Below are positions 1-12,800 of a stretch of 64,000 nucleotides of DNA, one piece after another. Each line of letters opens with the position of its first letter. Positions within the stretch are counted from its first letter, which is position 1. Origin of the DNA: Brugia malayi (Eukaryota > Nematoda > Chromadorea > Rhabditida > Onchocercidae); assembly GCF_000002995.4 (NCBI RefSeq), contig NW_025062476.1, forward strand, positions 12,296,501-12,360,500, given 5' to 3'. A program made the translations under genes and the position numbers. Below the pieces are notes generated by a model. It worked only from the letters and a program-made list of their open reading frames with translations, made no database searches and had not been told where the DNA came from.

Positions 1-755
1 AAATTCAAAACTTATTAAAAGTTACTAAATTTTTATATATAATATTAATTGTACACAATTTTAAGTTATAATTTGAAATTTATTAAATTTTTATATGTAA
101 TATTAATTGCATATAATTTTAAGATATATTTTGAAATTTATTGAAATGCACTAAATTTTTATATGTAATATTAATTATATATAATTTTATAATTATAATT
201 TTGTTTAAAAAATTGAAATGATATATTTTTAAAATAATTTTTGCAAAATTTTAATAATTTTTAATTTTAAAATAATTTTTACAAAATTTTCATAATTTTT
301 TATTTTTATATATTATATTCTTAATCATTCATTTGTTATTCACATTTCATGCCAATCAATTTTGAATTAAATTTAACAAAAGGAGGAAAAAATGTGTGAA
401 AATCCTTATTAACTAAAATTTTGTCAATTAAATTTGACAAAAAAAAAAAAAAAAATGAAAAAATGAGCAGAAGTAAATAATAAATTTTAAAACTTTAATT
501 AATCAATTTCAATTAATTAATTTTTTATTATTTTTTTCCCAAATTATAAATGTAAAATTAAAAAATAATTTAGCCGAATGACTTATCAGTGTACATTAAT
601 TTAGACTTTCATAATTTATTTGAACAAATAATACAAAATTATAATTTTCATTTTTATTAATACTGAAATATGGCAATAATACAATTTAAATAAATGTATT
701 ATTATTTTATTAAAATTAATTAAATACTATTCTAATTTAATTTATTCATTTCTAG
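1..755 (+). other. unc-53: Intron (3' part) upstream of first visible exon
   Basis: The stretch is almost purely A/T. A short imperfect repeat occupies roughly 1-190: three copies of a block containing AAATTTTTATATGTAATATT. It ends in the acceptor at 754-755. No exon or other feature was seen. Confidence 0.7.
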
Positions 756-828
756 ATAGAAATTATTGGTGGATGTTTGCAATTTGTTGAATCGTTGAAT
801 ATTGATGTATCTAAAGTTACAGCAAATG
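756..828 (+). CDS. unc-53: Exon 1 seen: middle of CH domain
   Basis: The acceptor is TTTCTAG and the donor is G|GTAAGT. The exon is 73 nt, entered in phase 0 and left with one base (G). It reads IEIIGGCLQFVESLNIDVSK and continues VTAN. This matches the part of the NAV CH domain where an Ile-Glu-Asn-Ile-like helix leads into a Cys-Leu-x-Phe segment, followed by the 'I(N/D)(I/V)' stretch. The first half of the CH domain must be encoded upstream of the window. It is the only exon in the first 14.5 kb. Confidence 0.85.
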
Positions 829-3800
829 GTAAGTTCAATAAATAGTTTAAATAATTTCATCTTTGTTTCCTTTTCTTTTTTCAATTAGTAATTTTAAGTT
901 TAATATTTTTTGATTATAAAATTTTTTATTTCCATTTTATGCTTTCAATAAATTTGTTAAAAAAAAAATTTTTCAAATAATTTATGTAAAAAAATATTAT
1001 AACAATTAATTAGCTATTCTGTTTTAGAATCAAACATTTCTCTTCAAAAATTTCAAATTAAAATATGATAAACTAATTTATCATTTGATCATTTTGAATA
1101 ATTAATTTAAAATTTGAAAAAATAAAATCTTAAAACAATTGATGCAATTACTTATTTTACTGCAACTTTCTTTTTCTTTTTCAAAAATTTAGTACAATTA
1201 AACAAATTATTAATTAACTGCCATAATTATAATCAAAATTATAGTTTTATATATAATATTTTGTTAATTGTTGCAAATATTTTATAATTTTTAAATTCAT
1301 TGAAAAAAATAGAAAAGAAAATTGTTTAAATTAAAATTTCGAATTTTTTATTCATTCGTTGATTACGTAACTTTTTACTACAATTATTATACAAAATTAT
1401 ATAAATTAATACAAATTTAATTACCTTCTTTTTATAAAAAATTAATTATACAAAAATTTATTTTCCTTTTTTTTTTTTTTGTTTATTTTATTTTACAAAT
1501 AATAGTAATAGTAGAAATTATTTGATAAATTATTTTAAATTATCTGAAGCAAATATGTTGCCAAAACGATAAAATGAAATATTGTAAAATTGATTATTAA
1601 TTTTTATGGTACTAAAACATTTTAAGCAAAAATATTTCTGTCATATCAATGTCACACATATTTGCATTAATTCATTTTAAATTCTTTCAAATATATTTTT
1701 TAATTGAAATTTATTTAAAATTATATTTTATTTATTTTTTCATTCGTAAATTTATCATACACAAAAATATTTATCAAATAAAAAAAAAAAAAAAAAAGCA
1801 CAGTGAAAAAATGTAAAAAGATTGAAAAGTTTAATAAAATCATTTTTGCTTTTAAATTTATAAATTATTTTCTTAAGAAAAAAGAAGGAAAGAAAAAGTG
1901 AAAATTGTGATTAATTCAATTTAATTTCATTTAAAGCATAAAAATTTCAATTTTTTTTTTTTTTTGAAATTTATTTAGAGAGAAAAAAAGAAGCAAAAAA
2001 GGAAGCGAAAAGAATTTATAGAATTTCAATTTCTTTGAATAAATTTTTTTTTTTTGAAATTTAAACCAATAGGAAAAGATACTAATATTTGAGTTTATCG
2101 TTCCTTAGTCGTTACTAAGGATTGAATTTCAAAAAGTTTTTTTTTTTCTTTTTTAATATGTATTTTTACTTTTTACAACTTAATTTAAAAGTTTTTAAAA
2201 AAGTAATAAAATGGAATTAATTACTAATTCAAATATAAAATTTGAAGCAAAAATTTGTCTGTTAAATTGATTTTTTTTCTTTTTTTTTTGACTTTTAATG
2301 TTTGAATAAATGTCAAATTTTTGTCTAAAAAAAAAAAAAAAAAAAGAAAAAAATGAAATGAAGAAAATTTGCATTGAAAAAAAAAAATTTATAATTCAAT
2401 CAGAAAACAAATTTTTTTTTTTCCAATATCATAAAACAGTGTTTGTTGAATAAGTATGAAAAAGTTAAAATATTTCATACATACAATAAATTTTTTCCTT
2501 TCATTATATTTCCGATAAAAAAAATAATAATAAAATTACAGAAAAAAAATTGGTGACATTTTTTAAAGTTTAATGAAAATTATAAAAAAAAGTTTGATAG
2601 TCCAAATTAAAGTTTTATTGATAAAATTATAAAAAAGGTTTGGTGACATTTTTTAAAGTTTAATGATAATTACAAAAGAACAAAAGTTTGGTAACCATTT
2701 TATATATATAAAGTTTTTTTTAATTTATAATTTAATTAAAAAAAAAAATGGGAAATGAGGGAAAAAAAAGAGAAGTAAAAATGAATATAAAATTAAAGAC
2801 AAAAGATCTTTTGAAGTTGACTGTGACAGTAAACAGATGTGAAAAGGATTAGCCTAAATAAATTCCCATGAGGAATTTACCCATGTGGGTAAATTGATCT
2901 TCCAACAATTCATCCATTTATGATTATTTCTTAAATTGTCAAATTAATCGTTTACAGTTTAGTTTGATAGTTAGTAGCATTGAGAGAAAACTGTTTGTTT
3001 ACATCCTTTTCTCTCGCTCTCTCCCTCAATTCAGGGTTATTTTCCAAAGGAATTGTTAAACGATATCAATTTTATCATTAAAATTATCATTTCTAACATT
3101 TCAATAAGGCTAAATGCTTCACATAAAAATCACATTAAATTAGATTAGATCAGATCAAATCAAATCGGAACAGATCTATTTTTTTTTTTTTTTAAATATT
3201 TGTTTACATGTTTGTTTTCTTTTTGCATTCCATTCTTCTTCCATTTCACTCTTTCTTTTTCAATGGCTAAATTTATTTATACATAATTTGTTTACATCCT
3301 TTCCTCTAATAAATATAAATAGTAATAATAATAATTATTATTACCATATATAATTAAACTTAAAAATTTTCTATTTATCTAAAAAAAAAAGAAATTTTAA
3401 AACTAGAAAATATATAAATATAATATATTTATACTTTTTCATACTAAAATTAATTATAGTAAAAATTATTGTTAATAAGTATAAATAGCAATAATAATAA
3501 TAATCAGAAAACACAATTTTTATTATTTTAAATTATTTACGCGTTATTTTTTCTTTTGTTTTGAGCGAAAATATTTTCATCCATGGATATTTTAATGTAA
3601 TTTAATTAATACGAAATTAATTATTTAATCATAAATAGTTTAATTTGTTTTTGTTTAATAATAAATGATTAAATTATGAAATGAAATGCTTTTTATTGAT
3701 TTCATATAAAACTGAAATAAAATGACATTGTTGACAGATTGTTTATCAGTTTAATTTTTTTTTTTAAAAAAAAAAAATCAATTATAGAAATTAGATGAAA

Positions 3801-6800
3801 TTGAATTTTCATTTTATTTCATTAAATTTCTATCGAAATTTTCAAAGCTTTTATTGTCACAGTATAAACTGATCATTTGAAATGCTATTGTAATTAATTA
3901 CTAATTTATTGTTTGTAAAATTTCATTTTCAAATTAATCCATTTAATTAATTTTGTAGTAAGCATTAAAAAAGATTGTTTATATTTTTAAATTGGAAACG
4001 AACGAATACAAATAAATATTAATTAAGTATAAGCTGATTGTATAAGTAAGTTATAATAAAAATAATTATTAATTAATGTTTGAATATAAATTGAATATTA
4101 TTAATTAAATAAATATACGATTTTTCATTTTGTTTATATTTTAGAAAAAAAAAAAAAAAAAAGAGAGAAAATAAAATATTAACAAATAATATAACGAAAA
4201 ATTTGATTTTTATTATTAATTACTTCGTTTTTGTTTTGCTAAATTATTATTAGAAAAAATTTTTCAAATTTTTGCAATTAATTTCAGTTTTTTTTTTTTT
4301 TTTTTCTTCAATTCTTTTCCGTTTATTGAATAAATCATTTATTGATATGTCAATTTTCAAAAAAAAAAAAAAAAAAAATTAACAATAATTTAACAAAATT
4401 TTTTTTTTTAAGTCTAACCAAAATTGTTTGTATCATTTCGTTGAGAGAACACATTTTCCGTTCTTACTAATGAAATTTGACACTTTGCTAGCTAAATTGA
4501 TGATTAGTTAGCTTCTTCAAAATCTATCGATAAGCTTTATTTTCTTCTCTCTTTTTTCTTTTTTTTTTTTTTTTTTCATTTACTCATTCAACCTCTCTCT
4601 CTCTCTCTCTCAGAAATATTTGAAATTAAACAGATCACAAATGTTTAATCTGAGAAGAAAGCTCCACCGAAATATCTTTTCGGAAAGCTTTATTATCTAT
4701 TTGATAAGGTGACAAAAAGAAAAATAAATAAATAAATAAAATTTACTCTAAGAAATAATTTGAAATGAAATAATAAAATAATTATTATTAGATAAAATAT
4801 TAAAATTACAATTATTTATTAATAATTGAAATTATAATTTTTTTTTCTTCCTCATTTTTACAGTGTAAATTTTTGAAAATTTTAATTGAACTCAAAAATT
4901 AAATTAGTATTAAAAATGTCACATAAAAAAATATCGCATTCTTTATTTGTTTTTTTTTTTTTTTTTCTTGTAAAATTAACAATTTTACATTTAAAAATAT
5001 CCCCGTCTGACCACCTTGCTCCTTTCCCCGTCCCCTCCATCCGAGATTTTAAGTTACTAAAATAGCAATCGAATTGAGATTTTACACTAAAGATTGTAAT
5101 ATTTAGCAGTATACTATAATTATTATTTATGCCAATTGGATGGCGACGATGATGACAACAAGGTGACATATGCAAATGCCAAGGTTATCAACACATCAAA
5201 TCTTTTTACTTTCCCATTTTGGTCAGTGAGCAGAATGATAACGATAATGATAGTGATAGTGATAACAATTCTCTTATTATTACCAATTTTTATCTCTTTT
5301 TCTTCCTTTTATCTTTTCGTCATCGAAATTTTTTACAACAATTTTTAATCATTATTTCGCTCAATTTTTTTAAATTTAAATAAAAATTTATTTTCTTTTT
5401 CGATTGTACAATTTTTTTCAAATTTATCAGCTTATCTCTTTTTTTTTTATCATTTTTTGAAAATTTTGGATAGAATAATAATAATAACAATTCTCTTATT
5501 AACAACTTTTATCTCTTTTATCACTTTATCTTTTCTTTATCGAAATTTTTTTGCAATGATTTTTAATCATTATTTTTTATTATCTTTTTTTTAAAAAAAT
5601 TTTGAATAATATCATTTGTTTTTGATAATATATCGATAATAGTGATAATATTTTTTATTATTTAAATTTAACTAAACATTTTTTCTTATATAATTTTTTT
5701 CAAATTTATTATCTTTTCTTTTTTTTTTCTTTTTTTTTTTGAAAACTTTAATGATTAAAATTCGTTTCGGATGTGAAATGTTAGTTGTTAAATTAATTAA
5801 ATTTAATTTTTGATATTTCATTTTATCAATACTGATTGAAATCTATTAAATAACAATTTCTTTTTTTTCTTTCTTTTTTTTTTTTTTTTAATCTACGAAT
5901 TCATTCAAATTTGAAAAAATATTTTAGCTAATGAATGTCATTGAAATTTTATAAGCTCAAAAATGTAATTGGATATTAGCTAATTAGCGTATTAATTTGA
6001 GCATAAAATTTTTTTTTTTCCTTTCTTTATTGGCTGACATTTTCCATTTTCAAATGACATATGCAAATTGATTGATGAATTATGTCATCGATAAATTGAC
6101 AAATTGAAAATTAATCTATCACAAATATTTGTTCATTCAATTCTTCATTTATTATAATTTATCAATTCATTTTGTGAAATTGGATGACAGTTATGATGAC
6201 AATATGATAATAATAAATTTCTTTATTTTTGTTTTTTTCTCTTCTAATAAATAAAAGAATTTAAATAAAAAGAAGAATAAGAAAAATGATGGCAAATAAA
6301 TAAATATCATTTGAAGAAAAAAAAAAAAATTGATTAGTAATTGATTACTTAAATTAATTTAAACTTGATTTATTCATCTTTTTTATAAAAAAATTAATTA
6401 AAGTATAATAAATTATTGATAAATATTTAATTATATTTATTTTATTGGCTTATCAAATTTCTCTCTAGCATTTTTTTAAAATTTAATTTTGTTATTAACA
6501 TTTTTTTTTTTTTTTTTTTTTTTTTGCGCAGAAGTTATAATTTACATAACAAATAACAAAATTATTATTTTAACGTTGAAAAAATGTCATAAAAAATAAA
6601 CTATAAAATTTTTGATAATGCAAAAATAAACAACAATAGCTAATTTAAATATAATCTAAACAAAACAAACTTCAATTATTATTTACTTTGCTTTTCAATA
6701 ATTGCTATATCTGTTCTTTTTCTGATTTTTACATTTTACATTTTATTTAACCTAAAATTATTTTTCAAAAAAAGAAAAGTAATGCGAGAAAATATAGTAT

Positions 6801-9800
6801 TTGAATTAAAAAAAGTTAAAAAAAACTTTTTTTTTTCTTTTCATTTAATCAAAAAATTTACTTTTTAGCAACTGTTTAGAGAAAAGAGAAAATTTTATTT
6901 TTTCTTTTCATTTAACTTCTTTTGTTTACATTTTTCCTCAATTTTTTTTTTCTTTTCGTTTTTCTTCATTTTCTTTTTTATTTTTTTTTCCGGTTGAAAG
7001 TTTCGTTTAAAATTTCACTTTACTAAATTTCAAAATTTCAGTTTAATAATTACAAATTAAGTTAATAATTAATTTCATTGCGAATTATGTCTAAAATGGA
7101 AGTCTTTTAGGTTATTTTGGGTTATTTTAAAAAAAAAAAAAACTTAAATGTATAATAGAGAAATCTTTGGATAATTAGAATAATTAAATAAACCAAAAAA
7201 AATTGAAAACGAACTATGAGAAAAAGAATTGGTAACGAAACATAAATTTTGAGTGTTAAATTTTTGAATTTACAAAAATTTTTGAGAATTTTTTGAAAAA
7301 AATTGACATCGTATAAATCTTAATTTTATAAAAGTTAGAAAAAAATTATTTATAATATTTAACATTTTACATTCTTCGTTTCATTTTATACTTTATCTAT
7401 TTTCTTTTTAACTATTTGTACAAAAATTAAATTATTTCAAATTTATAAAAATCAATTTGTGTGATTTTCAATTGGTTTGCAATTACATTTTGAAATTTTT
7501 GAAGTGTAATAGAATTTTTGAAAAAAAAGAGAAAAGAATGAAATGAAAAATAATAAATCAATTTGATTGTAATTAACAAGATTCAAGTTTCAATTAATGA
7601 GTTCATAGCACAATTTACAATCAATTAATCATTTTATCAGTGATATCTTTTTCTTTTCCAATTCTATCTGATCATATCAATTGATATTAGATTAATTTAC
7701 AAATTTCATTTATAAATGTAAATATGCAATTAAGCATTTTTTAAATTAGTAATGTTAAATTATGATAATAATAATGGCAACAATTATTGTATTTGATTAT
7801 CAGTAAAATTTTAAAGTTTGATTATCAGTAAAATTATTTAGATTAAAATACTATATGAGAAAATTATGTGTTTGAATCTGCCAAATTATGTGTTTGTTTG
7901 AAATTTATCAGCTATTTCAGGTGTTGTAAAATCTGAAATTGAACTGAAAAGAAAAAAAAAAAGATTTTTTTTCCAGTACCATTTTAATTTTGATATAATT
8001 TTTTTTTTTTTTTTTTAATGAAATCTTTTAAGTGTATTATAGTTTAAATATTGAATTTTTATAGTAAATCATTTCACAATTTCTTATCCAATTATTTCAT
8101 TTTTAAATTGCAAAATTTCACTAAAAATATTTTAATAGGGCAATTTTAAAATTCAATTGCTAAATAAACAAATAAATAAATCACATAGCATTATCAGTTG
8201 TACTATGATAACAATCGTGATAAATTTCAGTAACAATCATTCATCATAGTTATTTACAAATCATTTTAATATTGAATTTTTCGGCAAACATCAAATGATT
8301 AAAGACAAAATTTTAAAAACTTCCGGCCCAGAAATATACTTATGGGAAATGCTTAACAATGAATTATTATTATTATTATTATAATCATTTCATTTCTTTC
8401 CTTTTTTTCTTTTTATCAATCTTATCTCTTTTCATTTTGCTTTTGATCTAAACCGACATCGTTTCAAGTCATTTAATCTATTCAAAATGCTATCATTTAA
8501 ATGCAACACATTAGCATATATTATATGTTTATTCACTTTTTTATTTCTCTCATATTTCTTTTTTAAAAAAAAAAAAAAAAAAAAAATTTAATTTTAATAT
8601 ATTACAAAGTTATATTTGAAAAAAAACAAAAAAAAAAAAGAAAGAAAGATTAATTTATAAGTAAGTTGCATGAATAGATAAGAGGAAAAGTTGGAAAAAA
8701 AAAGATAATATTAGGAGATGAAATAAGACAAACTGATAAGATTGATAAGAATTGAAATGACAAGTTTAGTGAGTAAATAAAAAGTAAAAATGATAAATTT
8801 TATGAGAAAAAAAAAAAGCAATAAACCTTTTCGAAATAATTTTTTTTTTTTTAAGTTTACTTTTTTCAGTTTTTACAAAGTAATTTTAATTTTTAAAAAT
8901 TTATTAAAAATGAATGGAAATTAATGCAAATAACTTAAAATGATTATATTTTTTGATGATAAGAATTGATTTCATTATTGAAATATTATAATTATAATCT
9001 GTTTAGTAGTAGAAATAATTTTGTAATATTTGTAATATTATTAATTTTATAATGCATAATTAATACAATGAATAACTATAATAATTGGTTTGAAAATTTA
9101 AAAAAAAAATATTGAGAAATTATCATTTTCCAATCATTTATTATTATCATTAAATGAAAAAAGAAAATTACAAATTATAAATTACAAAGTTATGAATCGT
9201 TAAATAATTATATAATAGTAATGAATATAATAATAAAAATTTTCAATAAATATTTTAATCGAATTTAAATTTATTTGAACACTTAGTAATGAATAAAATA
9301 ATGATAATTTTAAATCAAATTTAAATTTATTTGAACACTTAGTAATGAATAAAATAATGATAATTTTAAATCAAATTTAAATTTATTTGAACACTTAGTA
9401 ATGAATAAAATAATGATAATTTTAAATCAAATTTAAATTTATTTGAATACTTAGTAATGAATAAAATAATGATAATTTTAAATCAAATTTAAATTTATTT
9501 GAATACTTAGTAATGAATAAAATAATGATAATTTTAAATCAAATTTAAATTTATTTGAACACTTAGTAATGAATAAAATAATGATAATTTTAAATCAAAT
9601 TTAAATTTATTTGAACACTTAGTAATGAATAAAATAATGATAATTTAAATCAAATTTAAATTTATTTGAACACTTAGTAATGAATAAAATAATGATAATT
9701 TTAAATCAAATTTAAATTTATTTGAACACTTAGTAATGAATAAAATAATGATAATTTTAAATCAAATTTAAATTTATTTGAACACTTAGTAATGAATAAA

Positions 9801-12800
9801 ATAATGATAATTTTAAATCAAATTTAAATTTATTTGAATACTTTCACTCATATTTTTAATGTTTCACCTTTTTTTTTCTCCATTTCTTTTCTTTTTAAAT
9901 TTCAATTTTGAAATTTACTACTAATTTTGCATGCTGAATGGAATGAATATATTCCCATACATCAATTAATAAAAACTTAATGATTGTAATTATTTTTTCA
10001 ACAAAATCAAAACAAATTTTTTATAATTTAAAAAAATTTCTTTTAAAGAAAAAATTTCCATTTTAATGTAATGTTGTAATTTTTGTTTTTTAATGCAAAA
10101 ATTAAAATAAAATTTTACAATCTAACAAAACATACAATTTATTCCTTATCTATTAACTATTCGGATGAATCATCAAACATTTATGCTCCTTGCAAATTTA
10201 TCTTTTTTTTTTCAATTTCAAATTTTAAAAATTTGGTAAATTTAAAAAAAAAAAAATGAAAAACGATGAAAAATTTAATTTATTTTAAAGACATTTGATA
10301 AAATAAAAACAAATTTGTGTCATTGATACTAAAAGTTTCAATTTCTCATTGAAAATTGCACGAAAGTTAAAAAAAAAAAAAAAAAATGAAATTTGTTAAA
10401 TGAATAAAACTACAATAAATCATTGCCATTTTTTATAATTTCTTTTTTTGAAAATTAATTTGATTTAAAATAAGAAGAAAAACATTTTTTTTTTTTTTAA
10501 TATTTTAATTAATCAAAACTTAATTAATTCTATTTTTTGGCATACATTTCTTTTTAATCAAGTCTTTCCATTTTTATTATTTCACTATAGTAATTATTTA
10601 ATTAATCTTATTTTTTTTGAAAATAATTTAATTAATAATTTCATTAAAATAATTTATAAAATTTAATAAAAATTAAAATAAAGTGAAAATTTTTTGGCAT
10701 ATATATGAATTTGTTATTTTAAAATTAAATTGTTTGTTCTTATTTATTTGTTTATTTTTATATATTTTCCCAAAGTTGAATTCTTCTTTTTTTTTTTTTT
10801 GAAATATAATTTTAATAAAATATGAAACATTCATAATGCTTTTGAAATTTCTTTTTTTTTATTTTTTATCATATATACCAATAAAAAAAGCACTGTGTCA
10901 TTTAGAAATGATGACGAATTTTATTTACATAGCTATTAAGTAAACAAAAAATCATTTTGCTTTTTCAAAGTAAACAAAAAAAAAAAAAAAAAAAGAAAAA
11001 AGAGAAAAACGAATAAAATTTCATCAAATTTTCTTCAATAAAATATTCATTTCTCATATAACTTTGTTATATTTAGCAATAAAATATTTATTTGAAAAAA
11101 ATAAAAGTTAATAAAAATTTTTTCAATTTTACCTACAATTTATTAATTTATTATTTTTTTTTTTCTTTTGCCCTAAATTTATTGATAAATAAATTAATTT
11201 CATTCTTTTTTTTTTTTTTTTTTTAGTTTTTATTTATATAAAAAATTGTTGAAATGATAAATATAATGTCGATTATTTTGTTTTTTTAAAGTAAACAAAA
11301 AAAAATTTTAAAAAAAAAAAATGAAGAAAAAAAAATTTTATTTTTTTTTGGCCAAAATAAAATTTTTTTTTTTAACTCCCTTTAATAATATATTAAAATT
11401 AGATAAAATTAAAGAAATTAGGTAAGTTTTTTGGATAGTTAAATTATTGGGTAAGTAAAATTAGAATAAATTTGAGACTGAAAATATGAATGAATCATTT
11501 TGTAATGTCTGATACTTTTCAATAGAGACAAAAATTATTGGAATGTTAGCTTAGCATCATCCATCGTACGTTCTCATTTTGATCAAAAAGAATGACGAAT
11601 GATTGTAAAAAGAAAGAATGAAAAAAAAAAAAAATAAATAAAATAAAATAAATAAAAAAAATAAAAAAAAAAAAAAAACGAAGAAATGGTTTAGGAGAGA
11701 TAAGTAATACTACAATTTTTATATTTATTATTATTATTATTATTATCACTGCACATTGATAATAGTTTTTGTAGAATATTCTATTAAAAATAAAACAATT
11801 AATTTTACTTATTTATTAAAATTTATTTAATTTAAAATAAATTTTAATCTAATAACACTTGTATATTTAAATTGGAATAGGCTTTTGCTCTTTTTTTTTT
11901 TCTTCCTAATATAACTATAATTAATTTTAAATATTAAAAAAAAAAAATTTTTTTTAACAATAAAAAAATTTTATTCGCAAATTTAAAATTAATTAATGTT
12001 TGTAATTTTTAGTTTGGTATGCGAACAATAACGAAAAAAAAAAGTTTTTATCTAAAAATTTTTGTTTTTTTTTTTTTTTTTTTCATTCTTTCTGTGTACT
12101 TTTTTTATATTATTTTTTATTGGTATTTTTCACATTTTTTTTTAGAACAAATTTTTTTAAATTTAGAAAAAAAAGATTTTTCAAGAAGGAAATAATTTTA
12201 TTTGCTCGTAATTTTCAGTTTATTATATGAGCAAAAAAAAAAAAAAAAAAAAAAAAAATAAAAGAAATTGCTTTACTTTAAAATTTTCATTTTTTTCATT
12301 CATTCCGTATGTCTTTTTTTTTTTTTTTTTTTTTGAAAATTTTATAATTTTTTCAAAAATTTTTTTTTTGAATTTTTAAAAAATTTCTTATCAACTAAAA
12401 TTGAATTTTTTTTGTTTGTTATCATTTTTTATTATGTTATATATTTGGATGAATAATATAGTTAAGAATGCGGAAATGACAATATTTATCAGTGTGGAAG
12501 GTGGAAACTTTTTTCATTAAGTAGTTTTATGTGCAAATCACTGATAACAATTATCATTTCTTCTCTCTCTCTCTCTCCATCTCTCCCTCTCCTCTCTTTT
12601 AAATATTTAAATTAAATTAATATAGTACTGAAATTGATAATTTTCCTTTTTCTTTTTTTATAATTTTATTAAAATTATATCCATTTTAAATAAAATTTTG
12701 AAAAATAAATAAACATTTTTTTATAAAGATTTTTACATACTTTAATTTTAGTATAATTATTTTTCAAATACTTTAAAAAGAAATGTTATTATAGTTGTAA

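Noticed and set aside
756..760. Alternative acceptor TAGATAG four bases into exon 1
   Set aside because: It would shift the frame relative to the CH-domain reading, which is uninterrupted with the first AG.
4882..5175. 97-codon open frame on the minus strand
   Set aside because: Half of it is Lys/Phe/Asn low complexity and it has no recognisable domain. The GC-richer patch it covers is listed as a finding instead.
9262..9842. Could the regular 56-bp array be CRISPR-like?
   Set aside because: The copies are directly adjacent, with no unique spacers, and the host is clearly eukaryotic with spliced genes.
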